Part shown: in pieces, positions 16,395 through 25,532 of the stretch
How positions within the stretch are numbered: position 1 is the first letter of the stretch
Layout of the letters: each line of letters starts with the position of its first letter
Origin: Acidimicrobiia bacterium
Lineage (GTDB): Bacteria > Actinomycetota > Acidimicrobiia > Spongiisociales > Spongiisociaceae
Direction of reading: 5' to 3'
DNA: 43,556 bases
NCBI GenBank assembly: GCA_022827785.1
Contig: JAJEIM010000008.1
Location: 1-43,556, forward strand
Made by a program: the position numbers and the translations under genes
Notes under the pieces: generated by a model
The model's database searches: none
Told to the model about the DNA's origin: nothing
What the model saw: the letters and a program-made list of their open reading frames with translations, nothing else

Positions 16395-16432
16395 CGCCGT
16401 GCCTGGATACGGCTAGTCCGGCGGGATTCGTA

Positions 16433-17572
16433 TCAGTAGATCCAGGGGTAGATCCGGTACTTCACTCGTGCCTTGTACTCGGCCCACTTCTCCGGGCCGT
16501 ACTTCTCCTCACAGAACTTGTTGTCGTAGCGTTCACGCGTGGTGAACATGATGATTACGAAGATGAAGTAGGTCCAGGCCCACAGGTTGGTGAAGTGGCC
16601 GAACGCCAGGGCCATCCCCAGCGAGATGAACCCCTCACCCCCGTAGTTCATGTGGCGGGACAAGCCCCAGAAACCGCTGACCAGGATCTTGCGGTCACCG
16701 GCCTCGATGTACTCCGGCTCGATGAAGCCGAGGAACTTGCGGTCGGGCCAGCGCTTGAACGTGTACTTCTGCATGGCGGCGCCGCGGGCCATGCACCACC
16801 CGAATAAGAAGCTGACCGACGCTCCGATGAGCCAGACATACCTGCCCGGTGACGAGAATCCGGGGTCCGGGTGAGCGGCCATCCCCCACAACGGCAGGGT
16901 GAACATCCAGCCGTAGATCAAGAGCCCGCCCCAGAACATCTTGAATCCCATCCTTTCATGGATAAGATCGTAGGTATACAACTGGACACGCTCGAATATG
17001 AAGTAATCCACGATATACCATGTGAAAAACGCGGTATACAGGACAACACCGGGGTTGGAGTTCTCGCCGAAACGGTCGTAGTGGTATGCGACTGCGGACC
17101 AGCCGTTGAGCACCACCATCGTCCCGCCCACCACATAGAAGTACATCTTGATATCGATGCGCTGGTTGAAGAAAGACAGCTCTCGGGCCCGTCCGACCCA
17201 CAGGGCCAGTAACGGATTCTTGATCTCACCAGGTGGCTGGCTGTACACCGCGATGATCGCCAGAATCAAGGTGACGACCGTTCCGCCGGCCACGGCATAG
17301 AGGGTGGATCGGTAGAACCATTCGCGGGGCATCCCGGTGAGCTCGAAATACCACACGATCACCACGATTACGAAGACCAGGAGGCCGTTCAGCCGGTACT
17401 TGCGAGGTTCGCCGGTCTCGGGATTGATGACGTAGCCGGGGACCCGGCGTCCTGGCACCACGAGCTGCAAGACGAAGAACCCGGCGAATACCACCAGCGG
17501 GGTCAAGTACCCCCAGATCACCTCCGTCCCGGAGAGCTCGACGAGGTGGCCGATACCAAGCCATTCGAACAT
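16433..17572 (-). CDS. ERG4/ERG24-type sterol reductase-like membrane enzyme
   Basis: This 379-aa protein has about eight to ten TM helices and belongs to the sterol C14/C24(28)/C7 reductase family, which reduces ring or side-chain double bonds with NADPH. The diagnostic C-terminal signatures are present: LVSGFWGLSRHMNYGGEG at about residues 310-327 and RERYDNKFCEEKYGPEKW near 347, ending in RIYPWIY. The overall length is normal. The substrate could be a sterol, hopanoid or other isoprenoid. No sterol-synthesis genes are in the window, so the true substrate is open. It lies 98 bp downstream of the aminotransferase on the same strand. Confidence 0.85.
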   Translation of the reverse strand: MFEWLGIGHLVELSGTEVIWGYLTPLVVFAGFFVLQLVVPGRRVPGYVINPETGEPRKYRLNGLLVFVIVVIVWYFELTGMPREWFYRSTLYAVAGGTVVTLILAIIAVYSQPPGEIKNPLLALWVGRARELSFFNQRIDIKMYFYVVGGTMVVLNGWSAVAYHYDRFGENSNPGVVLYTAFFTWYIVDYFIFERVQLYTYDLIHERMGFKMFWGGLLIYGWMFTLPLWGMAAHPDPGFSSPGRYVWLIGASVSFLFGWCMARGAAMQKYTFKRWPDRKFLGFIEPEYIEAGDRKILVSGFWGLSRHMNYGGEGFISLGMALAFGHFTNLWAWTYFIFVIIMFTTRERYDNKFCEEKYGPEKWAEYKARVKYRIYPWIY

Positions 17573-17670
17573 GACCGAAATCCCTTCCCCCAGCGATGTC
17601 GTGATCGACGATAGCCCCTATCAGGTCACCGGTCGCGGATCCTCCCGTTTCGATCTGGATGGTTCCGATG

Positions 17671-18825
17671 TCAGGTGCCCCACTCCTTGACGGCGGTGGC
17701 GAGGCGGGTTACGCCTTCCAGGAGGGGTTCGGTGGCGGTGGCCAGGGACACGCGGACGTAGGCGGAGCTTCGGGGGCCGAAGGTGTTGCCAGGGACGACC
17801 GCCACGCCTCGTTCCAGGACCAGGCGGCGGGCGAATTCCAGCCCGCTCAGCCCGCTTCCGCTGACGTCGGCCATCAGGTAGAAGGCGCCGGTGGGCCGGA
17901 CGTGGGGGATTCCTTCCTGCTCGAGTAGCTCCACGACCCGGTCGCGGCGCAGCCGGTAGGCGTTCCGCATGACGGCCACCATGTCCTGGGGGCCGGTGAT
18001 GGCGGCCACGGCCGCCTTCTGGGCGGGGGCGTTCACGCAGGACGAGATCGGCTCCTGGGTCTTGACCACGTTCTCGGTCAGGGACGGAGGGGTGACCAGG
18101 TAGCCGACCCGCCAGCCGGTCATGGCGTAGGTCTTGGAGAAGCTGAAGAAGGTCACCACCCGGCCGTCCGGGTCGAGCGGGCCGGCCGACACGTGCGGGT
18201 CGTCGAACCAGATCTCGTCGTACACCTCGTCCGACAGCACCCACAGGTCGTAGGCCTGGGCGAGTTCCATCAGCTCCACCAGGGCCTCCCGGGTGGTGGT
18301 GGCGCCGGACGGGTTGCCGGGGGAGTTGAGCAGCAACACCCTGGTGCGGTCGGTGATGTGGGGTTCGATCCGGGCGGCGTTGGGTATGAAGCCGTCCTCC
18401 GCCGACAGCGGGAAGAGCCGCGGAGTGATCCCATGCAGGTCCATCATCAGGTGGTAGTTGGGCCAGCTGGGATCGCTCAGCAGCACTTCGGCGCCGGGGT
18501 CGGTCACCGCGGCCAGGGTGCTGTACAGGCCGACCACGGCTCCGGGTGTCACCACGACCTGGTCGGCCGAGGCTTCGATGCCGTTGCGTTCCCGCACCTT
18601 GTCGGCCAGCACCTCCCGCAGCTCCGGGATCCCGGCGTTGGGCGTGTACCGGGTGAATCCGTCCAGGGCGGCTCGATGGGCGGCCTCGACCACGTGGTCG
18701 GGGGTGGAGAAGTTGGGCTCGCCGACCTCCAGGTGGATGACTTCGTCGACCGTCCAGGCCAGCTCCATGATCTCCCGGATGCCCGACCGGGCCATCGACT
18801 CCACGACTAGGGACGGCTTCGCCAT
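17671..18825 (-). CDS. PLP-dependent class I/II aminotransferase
   Basis: This 384-aa aspartate-aminotransferase-fold enzyme transfers an amino group between an amino acid and a keto acid. The internal-aldimine lysine is Lys231 (FSFSKTYAMTGWRVGY). The substrate-binding NSPGNPSG motif is near 167-174, SDEVYDEI near 198-205, and the terminal Arg is in YVRVSLA. The ATG at 18825 lies inside the end of the upstream acetamidase-family gene (19-bp overlap), so the two are co-translated. The substrate is unknown. The amidase-rich context hints at processing of an amide-derived amino acid. Confidence 0.92.
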   Translation of the reverse strand: MAKPSLVVESMARSGIREIMELAWTVDEVIHLEVGEPNFSTPDHVVEAAHRAALDGFTRYTPNAGIPELREVLADKVRERNGIEASADQVVVTPGAVVGLYSTLAAVTDPGAEVLLSDPSWPNYHLMMDLHGITPRLFPLSAEDGFIPNAARIEPHITDRTRVLLLNSPGNPSGATTTREALVELMELAQAYDLWVLSDEVYDEIWFDDPHVSAGPLDPDGRVVTFFSFSKTYAMTGWRVGYLVTPPSLTENVVKTQEPISSCVNAPAQKAAVAAITGPQDMVAVMRNAYRLRRDRVVELLEQEGIPHVRPTGAFYLMADVSGSGLSGLEFARRLVLERGVAVVPGNTFGPRSSAYVRVSLATATEPLLEGVTRLATAVKEWGT

Positions 18826-19787
18826 GGCGCATCCTCCTCCACGTAGCGGCGTTCGATCTTTGCGAGGGCAGAGTAGACCGGTGGTACCACCTGGCCCACC
18901 CGAACGGTACCCGCCGCGCCCAGAAGCCGGTAGGCCTCGGCCAGGGAATAAAGGCCCGTGTGGCGCATCCGGCGCGCCAGATCGTGGTAGGCCGCCCGGA
19001 CCAGATCCTCCAGGTGCCCGGGTCCGGGGGCTACGCTGCCCCACTCGGTAGCCGTGTTCACCTGGGGCAGGCCGCAGAAGCCCGCCTCGTCCGGGTCGCT
19101 CCGCCCGAAGCTCAGCGTCACGTCGGCCTGGCATTCGATGGCCGAGCGATGGATCTCCGCGTCTCCCTGGGTGAGATGGGCGTCTCCCAGGGACACCATG
19201 CCTCCGTCCACCGCCGCCCTGAGGACCACGGTGGCGCCCGCCGTCACCTCGGGCAGGTCGACGTTGCCCAGGAACTCCACGCCCTGGCGGAACGACAGAA
19301 CCGGATCGCCGGCGGGCGCCACTCCCAGCGTGCCCACGAAGGGACGGTACGGGACCGTCACCGGTCCCCGAGCGGTCGGGATCTCCACCCGGTCGCCCCT
19401 GCGGTGGCAGATCACCGTCTCCGCGGCCAGGGAAGGGTGGAGGGTGGGGGTGGTATTCATGTATCCGAAGCCGGTGACGGGAGCGCCTGCGACTTGTTCG
19501 AGGTGCACCTCGACACAATCCCCCGCCCGCACTCCGTCGATGGAGATCGGCCCGGTCACCGGGTTGGCGCCGCCGATGCGGTCCATCACCTCATCGAGGG
19601 TCTCGTAGACCACCTCGGGCCCGGTGATGGTCCCGCTGTGTGCGTCCTCGGTCTCGACCAGGATCGATTCGCCGAGCGCCACGGTGATTGCGGGCGCCAG
19701 CGAGGCGTCGAACTCGAAATGGGTCCGGTCACGGGCGAGCCGCCGGAGATCGGCGCTCCGAATCCCTGCCGCGCCCGGACCGCTCAG
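18807..19787 (-). CDS. Acetamidase/formamidase family protein, probable CTG start
   Basis: This protein of about 326 aa belongs to the FmdA/AmdA family, which hydrolyses short amides to acids and ammonia. Family features are the N-terminal [20 protein letters not shown], the central [14 protein letters not shown] and [14 protein letters not shown], and [15 protein letters not shown] with putative metal-binding His/Asp. The downstream [14 protein letters not shown] is also family-like. No ATG/GTG/TTG exists between 19916 and the conserved region. A CTG at 19787 overlaps the upstream ABC gene stop (CTGA) and has GAAGG eight bases before it, so it is the likely start. The 3' end overlaps the aminotransferase. 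Confidence 0.85.
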   Translation of the reverse strand: MSGPGAAGIRSADLRRLARDRTHFEFDASLAPAITVALGESILVETEDAHSGTITGPEVVYETLDEVMDRIGGANPVTGPISIDGVRAGDCVEVHLEQVAGAPVTGFGYMNTTPTLHPSLAAETVICHRRGDRVEIPTARGPVTVPYRPFVGTLGVAPAGDPVLSFRQGVEFLGNVDLPEVTAGATVVLRAAVDGGMVSLGDAHLTQGDAEIHRSAIECQADVTLSFGRSDPDEAGFCGLPQVNTATEWGSVAPGPGHLEDLVRAAYHDLARRMRHTGLYSLAEAYRLLGAAGTVRVGQVVPPVYSALAKIERRYVEEDAPWRSRP

Positions 19788-20842
19788 ATGATGGCCTTCG
19801 CTTCGGCGAAGTGGCAGGCCACCAGGTGACCGGGTGCCTCCTCCTTCAGAGGCGGCTCCTCCGCCCGGCAGATGTCCTTGTCCCGCCCGATCGGGCAACG
19901 GGTGTGGAACCGGCACCCGGACGGCGGGTTGAGCGGGCTGGGCACGTCACCCTCCAGCAGGATCCGGGAGCGCTGGCGCTGGAGCTTCGGGTTGGGTGTG
20001 GGCACCGCCGACAGGAGCGCCTGGGTGTAGGGATGCATGGGCTCGCTGAACAGACGGTCGGTGCTGGCCTGCTCCACGATCTTGCCCAGGTACATGACCG
20101 CGGTCTCGTCACAGATGTGGCGGACGACTGCCAGGTCATGGGCGATGAACAGGTAGGTGAGCCCCAGCCGGTCCTGCAGTTCCTCGAGGAGGTTGAGCAC
20201 CTGGGCCTGGATGGACACGTCCAGAGCCGACACCGGCTCGTCCAGGATCAGGAAACCCGGATTGAGCGCCAGTGCCCGGGCCACGCCGATCCGCTGCCGC
20301 TGCCCGCCCGAGAACTCGTGGGGGTACCGGTCGGCGACGTTGGGGTTCATCCCCACCAGCGAGAGCAGTTCGCCCACCCGGTCGCTCCGCTCCTTCCTGG
20401 AGAGCCCGGTGTGGACATGGAGCAACTCGCCGATCGCGGTCCCCACCGACATCCGGGGGTTGAGCGAGGCGAAGGGGTCCTGGAAGACTATCTGCATGTG
20501 GCGGCGCAGTTCCCGCAACTGGCGGCGGTCCGCCGCGATGACGTCGATCCGCTCGCTGCCTCCCCCGTCGAGCGGGCGGGTGAGCACCACCTCACCGGAC
20601 GTGGGCTCGATGAGGCGCAGGATGCTGCGGGCGGTGGTGGACTTGCCGCATCCCGACTCGCCGACCAGGCCCAGGGTGCGTCCGGCGCCGATCTCGAAGG
20701 AGACGCCGGCCACCGCCGACACCTCCCCCTTCTCACCGCCGAAGACCCCTCCTCCCACCAGAAAGGTCTTGACCAGGTCCCGGACCGAGAGGGCTACATC
20801 GTGGCTACCGTTGGCAGCGGCGCGCGGGGAGACGGAAGGCAT
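19784..20842 (-). CDS. Oligopeptide/dipeptide ABC transporter ATPase (OppF/DppF-like)
   Basis: This 352-aa cytoplasmic ATPase would power a peptide or nickel-type importer. It has Walker A (GESGCGKST), Q-loop ([13 protein letters not shown]), signature (FSGGQRQRI), Walker B ([12 protein letters not shown]) and H-loop (FIAHDLAVV). The oligo_HPY C-terminal domain with its paired cysteines ([18 protein letters not shown]) is also present. No permease, solute-binding protein or OppD partner is encoded beside it, so it is an isolated subunit here. It heads a minus-strand operon with the acetamidase and aminotransferase, suggesting import of an amide or peptide-like compound. Confidence 0.93.
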   Translation of the reverse strand: MPSVSPRAAANGSHDVALSVRDLVKTFLVGGGVFGGEKGEVSAVAGVSFEIGAGRTLGLVGESGCGKSTTARSILRLIEPTSGEVVLTRPLDGGGSERIDVIAADRRQLRELRRHMQIVFQDPFASLNPRMSVGTAIGELLHVHTGLSRKERSDRVGELLSLVGMNPNVADRYPHEFSGGQRQRIGVARALALNPGFLILDEPVSALDVSIQAQVLNLLEELQDRLGLTYLFIAHDLAVVRHICDETAVMYLGKIVEQASTDRLFSEPMHPYTQALLSAVPTPNPKLQRQRSRILLEGDVPSPLNPPSGCRFHTRCPIGRDKDICRAEEPPLKEEAPGHLVACHFAEAKAII

Positions 20843-20993
20843 TCGCGGGCCATTCTATCTTGCCGGTACCCGGCGCGCCCGGGGTGGGTGCCACCCCTGC
20901 CCGGTGCCAGGCGCGCGCCGCGCGGATAGTATGGAGGGCGAGGTCGATGGGAACGATGCCACCGACTGCCGGCGAACGGAAAGGCGATACGGA

Positions 20994-21533
20994 ATGGCCG
21001 AGGATTTTCGGGGGAAACTAGGGGGACTGGAAGGTGAGGAGTTCGATGCCTTTCTGGAGGGAAGCTACCTGGCTCGGGTGGCCTGCCTGACACCCGATGG
21101 CGCTCCGTACGTCATTCCCCTCTGGTACCAGTGGGACGGCACAGCGATGTGGTTCGTGGGTCGCCAGCGTGCGGTGTGGTGCGAGTACATGAAGGCGGAC
21201 CCCCGGGTCTCGCTGGTGGTGGATGCGCCCCACAGCGAGCCGGACGAGATGGGCCGGAGCGTCGAGATTCCCAAGGTGATCATGCAGGGCTTGGCCCAGA
21301 TCGTCGAGGAACCCAACGTCGGCGGCCAATGGGTGGAGGTCGCCAAGGAGATGTCCTACCGCTACCTGGGACCCAACGGTCCGGAGTACCTGACCGGGAC
21401 CATCAACCAGCCCCGCTGGCTGATCAAGGTGGTGCCCTCCGAGGTCACGAGTTGGCAGGGAGTGGGCTGGGCCCGCCGCTACTGGGTCGAGGGAACCGGC
21501 GGCGCCAGCTATGCCGAGGCCCACGGCCAGTAA
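20994..21533 (+). CDS. Pyridoxamine 5'-phosphate oxidase-fold flavoprotein
   Basis: This 179-aa split-barrel protein binds FMN or, in many actinobacteria, F420. The N-terminal LARVACLTPDGAPYVIPLWYQWDG is the typical start of the barrel, followed by MWFVGRQRAVWCEYMKADPRVSLVVD. Enzymes of this family reduce or oxidise small substrates, and some degrade haem. The specific reaction is unknown. The ATG at 20994 has GGAAAGG upstream. It is divergent from the ABC ATPase and convergent with the alpha/beta hydrolase, so it is probably transcribed alone. Confidence 0.85.
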   Translation: MAEDFRGKLGGLEGEEFDAFLEGSYLARVACLTPDGAPYVIPLWYQWDGTAMWFVGRQRAVWCEYMKADPRVSLVVDAPHSEPDEMGRSVEIPKVIMQGLAQIVEEPNVGGQWVEVAKEMSYRYLGPNGPEYLTGTINQPRWLIKVVPSEVTSWQGVGWARRYWVEGTGGASYAEAHGQ

Positions 21534-21608
21534 GCCCCTACCCGACCTTCCGGCCTCGGAGCTCTAGCCGAAGGGCGCGCCCGGACCGCGGTTGCCGGGC
21601 AGGCCGTC

Positions 21609-22427
21609 TCAGCCGAGGCGCTTCAGCCACCCGAGGGTGAAGTCGTTCCAATCGTCGGCCATCTCGTAGAAGGCGATGTGGCTGGAGGCGGGGCCGGTGA
21701 AGACGTGCATGGTCGAGCCCGGGATCCGGCTCTGGACCTCCAGGCCGTATCGGGTCGGCACCTGCCAGTCCACCTCGCCCGAAGTGATCAGGGTGGGCAC
21801 CCGGATCCGGTGGAGCCGGTCGAGCGTGTCGTGGGTCTTGTCGGCGTGGAAATGCCCCAGCATCCCCTCCTTGCTGGGCGGGTGGGGGTTGTCGAAGATG
21901 AACCCCTGCTCGAAGGCGGCCACGTCGTCGGGGCGCTCGTTGATGAAGTGGGGGCTGGCCACCCATAGCAACGCCGTCCGGATGTACATGGCGTAGTCCT
22001 CTTGGAGAACGGGGAGCTCGTTGGTGTCGATCATCCTGATGAACCACTCGTCCGAGTAGCCCCACGTGCAGTGGAGTTGGACCGAGGACACCTTTGAGGG
22101 ATGGTTGATGGTCAGCTCCTGGGCGGTGGCGCTCCCCAGAGAGAGCCCGGATACGTGGGCCCGGTCGATGCCCAGATGGTCCAGCAGGGCGGCGGCGTCA
22201 TCGCCCAGCAACCGCATCGAGTAGGTGGTGGGATCCGAGGGGCGGGTGGTCTGGCCGGTTCCCCGGGCGTCATAGGTGATCACCGTGTAGTCGTCCCGGT
22301 AGGCGGCCACCTGCCCCGCCCAGGTGGAGTGGTCGGCGGCGGTGCCCATGATCAGGAGCAACGGGTCGCCGACGCCCTCCACCTCGTAGTACATGTCGAT
22401 TCCGGTCGGTAGCGATGCGAACGGCAC
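21609..22427 (-). CDS. Alpha/beta-fold hydrolase
   Basis: This 272-aa serine hydrolase has nucleophile elbow GLSLGS (Ser about 97), an oxyanion HG-equivalent region near residue 27 (LLLIMGTAADHSTW), a likely acid Asp in GEVDWQVP and a C-terminal His in SSHIAFYE. It resembles 3-oxoadipate enol-lactonase/carboxylesterase relatives. It ends the minus-strand operon that begins with RidA. A second alpha/beta hydrolase lies on the plus strand at 26450. The substrate is probably an ester, lactone or C-C bonded intermediate of the pathway. Confidence 0.9.
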   Translation of the reverse strand: MPFASLPTGIDMYYEVEGVGDPLLLIMGTAADHSTWAGQVAAYRDDYTVITYDARGTGQTTRPSDPTTYSMRLLGDDAAALLDHLGIDRAHVSGLSLGSATAQELTINHPSKVSSVQLHCTWGYSDEWFIRMIDTNELPVLQEDYAMYIRTALLWVASPHFINERPDDVAAFEQGFIFDNPHPPSKEGMLGHFHADKTHDTLDRLHRIRVPTLITSGEVDWQVPTRYGLEVQSRIPGSTMHVFTGPASSHIAFYEMADDWNDFTLGWLKRLG

Positions 22428-22457
22428 GGGACTGGCCTCCTTCTCGGCCGGGGATGG

Positions 22458-23465
22458 TCAGGCGGTGGGTTCGCCGAGGCCTGTGGACATCATGATCTTG
22501 GCATCGGTGCGGGCCCCGGTGGCCAGGTCCTCGAAGGCCCGGGCCGTGTCCTCGAAGCTCTCCACGCTCCCGATCAGCAGGTCAAGGTCGAGCCGGCCGG
22601 CGGCGAGGTGATCCAGGGCTTCTTCGAACACGGTGTCCGGGTAGCAGAAGCTCCCGACCACCACCCGCTCGCTGACCACCACATCGAACAGCGGGATGCT
22701 CACCTCGGGAAGTCCCAGCCCCACGAAGCAGGCGACGGCCGCCTTCGGGATGTTCTGGATGGAGGCGTAGGCGGTGGCGGTGATCCCCACCGCGTCGAAG
22801 GAGACATCGAACGGGCCGGCTTCCTCGACCTCGCCGGGTTCGAGCGCCCTGAAGCCGCCGGCCTCCGTCAATGCCCGGCGGGAAGGCATGGGATCCGACA
22901 CGCTCACCGATGCGGCGCCCTCTAGGCGGCAGGTCTGGGCGATGGCCTGGCCGATCATCCCTCCGCCGACCACGAGAACGTCCTGGCCGGGCCGGACACC
23001 GGCGCGGCGGGCGGCCTGAAGGGCCACCGCCATGGGCTCCACCCCGGCGCCCCGGAGGAGGCTCAGGCCGCCGAGTTCCACCACCCGGGCGGCCGGGACC
23101 ACGATGGCGTCGGCGAACGCGCCCTGGATGTCGGGCGTCACCCCGATCACCCGCAGGGAGGCGCAATGGTTCTCCGGTCCGTGGCCGCAGGTTCCGTCGC
23201 ACGGCAGGCTCGGGTTGAAGGTGACCGGTGTGCCTATCTCCGGCCCCTCCACCCCGGGACCCAGAGCCTCGACCCATCCGCTGGCCTCGTGACCCATGAT
23301 CATCCCGGGGAGACGCCGTCCCGACTCGCCGGTGTAGCCGTGCAGGTCGGACCCGCAGATACCCACGTAGGCCATCCGCAGCCGGACCTCACCGGGTCCG
23401 GGAACCGGGCGGGGCCGGGTCTCGATGTGGAACCGGTGGGGTCCGTCGAACACCAGAACCCGCAT
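22458..23465 (-). CDS. Zn-dependent medium-chain alcohol/polyol dehydrogenase
   Basis: This 335-aa MDR-family oxidoreductase would act on an alcohol or sugar alcohol with NAD(P). The catalytic Zn ligands are present: Cys in GICGSDLHGY, His-Glu in MGHEASGWVE. The structural-Zn region is shortened, with CDGTCGHGPENHC in place of the usual four-Cys lobe. The nucleotide-binding loop is VLVVGGGMIGQAIAQ. The ATG at 23465 begins the family sequence. A GTG at 23477 overlaps the amidase stop (TAGTG) and is an alternative start adding four residues. It is between the amidase and the hydrolase in one operon. Confidence 0.88.
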   Translation of the reverse strand: MRVLVFDGPHRFHIETRPRPVPGPGEVRLRMAYVGICGSDLHGYTGESGRRLPGMIMGHEASGWVEALGPGVEGPEIGTPVTFNPSLPCDGTCGHGPENHCASLRVIGVTPDIQGAFADAIVVPAARVVELGGLSLLRGAGVEPMAVALQAARRAGVRPGQDVLVVGGGMIGQAIAQTCRLEGAASVSVSDPMPSRRALTEAGGFRALEPGEVEEAGPFDVSFDAVGITATAYASIQNIPKAAVACFVGLGLPEVSIPLFDVVVSERVVVGSFCYPDTVFEEALDHLAAGRLDLDLLIGSVESFEDTARAFEDLATGARTDAKIMMSTGLGEPTA

Positions 23466-23476
23466 ATCGTCGACCA

Positions 23477-24892
23477 CTACGCCTCCACGCTGACCGGCGG
23501 CCGGTGCTCCGACCAGTTCGTGGTGGCCTCGTAGGCGGCCCCGATCCGTAGGACTGTCGCCTCGTCGAGAGGACGCCCGGCGATCTGGAGGCCGATCGGC
23601 AGGCCATCCCGATCGAACCCGCACGGGACGGTCAGCGCCGGCTGGCCGCTCAGGTTGAAGGGGGCGGTGGTGCGCACGTAGGAGGAGGTCACATCCTCCT
23701 CCATCACGCCGTAGTCGAACATCTCCTGGTCGGCTAGGGCGGCCGTGGCGGGCAGCGTGGGCGTGATCACCGCGTCCAGGCGGTTCTCGTTGAACGCCCG
23801 GCGCAGGGCGTCGCGGATGATCCGGCGGGCGCCGAGGCCCGCTAGGTAGTGGGCCGACGGCACGATCGTGCCGATGGTGAACAGCTCACGGATACCCGGA
23901 GAGATCAGCTCCGGCGCCTCCCGGAGCAGGCGACGGTGGTAAGCGGCCGCTTCGGGCCCGACGATGGCGAACTCGGCCGCCAGTGTGAAGGTCAGGTCCG
24001 GGATGTCGAGGGGAACCATGGAAGCCCCGAGTCCTTGGACATGCTCCGCCGCAACGCGGAAGGCCTGTTCGACGTCCTCCTGCATGGGGGAGAAGGGAGC
24101 GGTGGCCAGGATGCCGAGCCGCAGTCCGTCCACCCCGCGGCCCAGGTGTTCGGAGTAGCCGGGTGGGGGAGAGGGCTCGGTCGGGGGATCGGCCGGATCG
24201 TGGCCCGCCAGGACCTGGAGCGTGGCCGCGCAGTCCTCCACGGTGGCGGCCAGTGGTCCGATGTGGTCCAGCGACCAGGCCAGGGTCTCGACCCCGGCCC
24301 GGGACACCCTCCCGAAGGTAGGCTTCAGACCGGCGGTCCCGCACACCGACGCCGGAATCCTGATCGATCCGCCGGTGTCGCTCCCGAGCGCCATCGGCAC
24401 CACTCCGGCGGCCACGGCCGCGCCCGATCCGCCGCTGGACCCGCCCGGGATACGAGCCGTGTCCCAGGGATTGGCGGCCGGGGGACTGAAGACGCCGCAG
24501 GCCAACTCGTGCGTGGTCGTCTTGCCCACCATCACGGCGCCCGCCTCCCGCAGCCTGTTGACGACGGCGGCGTCCCGGTCGCTGGGCTCGTCGGGATAGG
24601 CGGGCGATCCGCACCGGGTGGGGAGGCCCTCCATGTGGATGATGTCCTTGATGGCGACCGGGACGCCGGTCAGGGACCCGGCCTCCCCGCTTCCGGAGCT
24701 CAGAACCCGGTCGGCCTCCTCGGCGGCCCGTAGAGATCCCTCCCGGTCTACCAGCACGAACGCGTTGAGCCGGTCGTTGACCTGCTCGATGGAGTCGAGC
24801 GCTTGCCGGGTGACCTCCACGGAGGTGGCGGCGCCCGCCCGGAGTTGCTGCGAGATGGAGGCGATCGAGCGGGGTCCCACAGTTCCCCTCAC
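23477..24892 (-). CDS. Amidase signature family hydrolase (GatA/AtzE-like)
   Basis: This 471-aa amidase has a Ser-cisSer-Lys triad: Lys in VAIKDIIHMEG, cis-Ser in GGSSGGSGAAVAAGVV, and nucleophile Ser in GSDTGGSIRIPAS. It hydrolyses a carboxamide-type bond. The GTG at 24892 overlaps the stop of the 63-aa gene upstream (GTGA); GTG at 24895 is an alternative. The pairing with a short upstream gene is like GatC-GatA or AtzG-AtzE, where the small protein stabilises the amidase. It is followed immediately by the Zn-dehydrogenase. The substrate may be an amide or ureide. Confidence 0.92.
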   Translation of the reverse strand: MRGTVGPRSIASISQQLRAGAATSVEVTRQALDSIEQVNDRLNAFVLVDREGSLRAAEEADRVLSSGSGEAGSLTGVPVAIKDIIHMEGLPTRCGSPAYPDEPSDRDAAVVNRLREAGAVMVGKTTTHELACGVFSPPAANPWDTARIPGGSSGGSGAAVAAGVVPMALGSDTGGSIRIPASVCGTAGLKPTFGRVSRAGVETLAWSLDHIGPLAATVEDCAATLQVLAGHDPADPPTEPSPPPGYSEHLGRGVDGLRLGILATAPFSPMQEDVEQAFRVAAEHVQGLGASMVPLDIPDLTFTLAAEFAIVGPEAAAYHRRLLREAPELISPGIRELFTIGTIVPSAHYLAGLGARRIIRDALRRAFNENRLDAVITPTLPATAALADQEMFDYGVMEEDVTSSYVRTTAPFNLSGQPALTVPCGFDRDGLPIGLQIAGRPLDEATVLRIGAAYEATTNWSEHRPPVSVEA

Positions 24893-25080
24893 CACTTCGG
24901 GGAGAAGGAGGTCGGATCGGCGGCGGGAGCGTCCACCTCGTGCCTTGACAGCAACCGGTCCAGCCCTGCTTCGTCCCAGCCGGCCAGCGTCTCGGCGATC
25001 GCGGCGGCATCGAACGCCGGTCCGGTCAGGCCCTGCCGGGCCAGGGCCACGGCTACGGCCTCGGGGGTGGGGTCAACCAT
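24889..25080 (-). CDS. Small GatC/AtzG-like amidase partner
   Basis: This 63-aa protein lies between RidA and the amidase, overlapping both genes (start inside the RidA 3' end, stop in a GTGA overlap with the amidase). It has two predicted helices (TPEAVAVALARQGLTGPAFD, AIAETLAGWDEAGLDRLLSR) and a proline-rich tail ending in SFSPKW. This helix-helix-extended-tail layout is that of GatC and AtzG, which wrap around an amidase subunit. The assignment rests on layout and context, since sequence identity is not obvious by eye. Confidence 0.68.
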   Translation of the reverse strand: MVDPTPEAVAVALARQGLTGPAFDAAAIAETLAGWDEAGLDRLLSRHEVDAPAADPTSFSPKW

Positions 25081-25465
25081 CGGAGACCACCGCGATCACG
25101 TCCACCTCCATCCTGAGGCCGGGCAGTCCCAGGGCGGCGGCCTGCATGGCGGTCACCGCCGGGAAGGGCCTCCCGGCGAACACTTCCTCGCGGACCGGGA
25201 ACTCCTCGGTGATCTCCCGGATGTCCTGCATGATGTAGGTGACCTTGACCACGTCGGCGACGGAACTGCCGGCCGCCTCCAGTATGTCCGCGATGTTCTG
25301 CCACACCTGGCGGGCCTGCTCCTCCACGGTGTCGCCCACGATCACGCCGTCCCGGTCGAAGGCGACCTGGCCGGCCAGGTAGAGGGTGTTGCCGGCGCGG
25401 ATGGCGTGGGAGTAGGGCTCCGGAGGATCGCTCAGCGCTTCCACGTCAACAGCTTCAATCGCCAT
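25073..25465 (-). CDS. RidA/YjgF/YER057c family protein
   Basis: This 130-aa trimeric enzyme family includes RidA, which hydrolyses reactive enamine/imine intermediates, and catabolic relatives that hydrolyse amides or ureides. Family motifs are YSHAIRAGNTLYLAGQVAFD, EEQARQVWQNIADILEAAG and a C-terminal RMEVDVIAV. The usual substrate-binding Arg (in a PxRxxxxV block) is not evident: the corresponding region reads FPAVTAMQAAAL. It may therefore be a non-RidA subgroup. The ATG at 25465 has GGAGG six bases upstream. It is first in the operon and divergent from the FAH gene across a 67-bp gap that must hold both promoters. Confidence 0.88.
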   Translation of the reverse strand: MAIEAVDVEALSDPPEPYSHAIRAGNTLYLAGQVAFDRDGVIVGDTVEEQARQVWQNIADILEAAGSSVADVVKVTYIMQDIREITEEFPVREEVFAGRPFPAVTAMQAAALGLPGLRMEVDVIAVVSDG

Positions 25466-25532
25466 GGGAGACCTCCTTACCGGCTCGTGAGATCATATAC
25501 AATCCCGCCCGACGCTACCGGGATGGGAGTGA

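Noticed and set aside
17671-19518. A 615-codon minus-strand frame fusing the aminotransferase with upstream sequence
   Set aside because: The part before 18825 is out of frame with the acetamidase-family gene there and has shadow composition; the family N-terminus begins at 18825.
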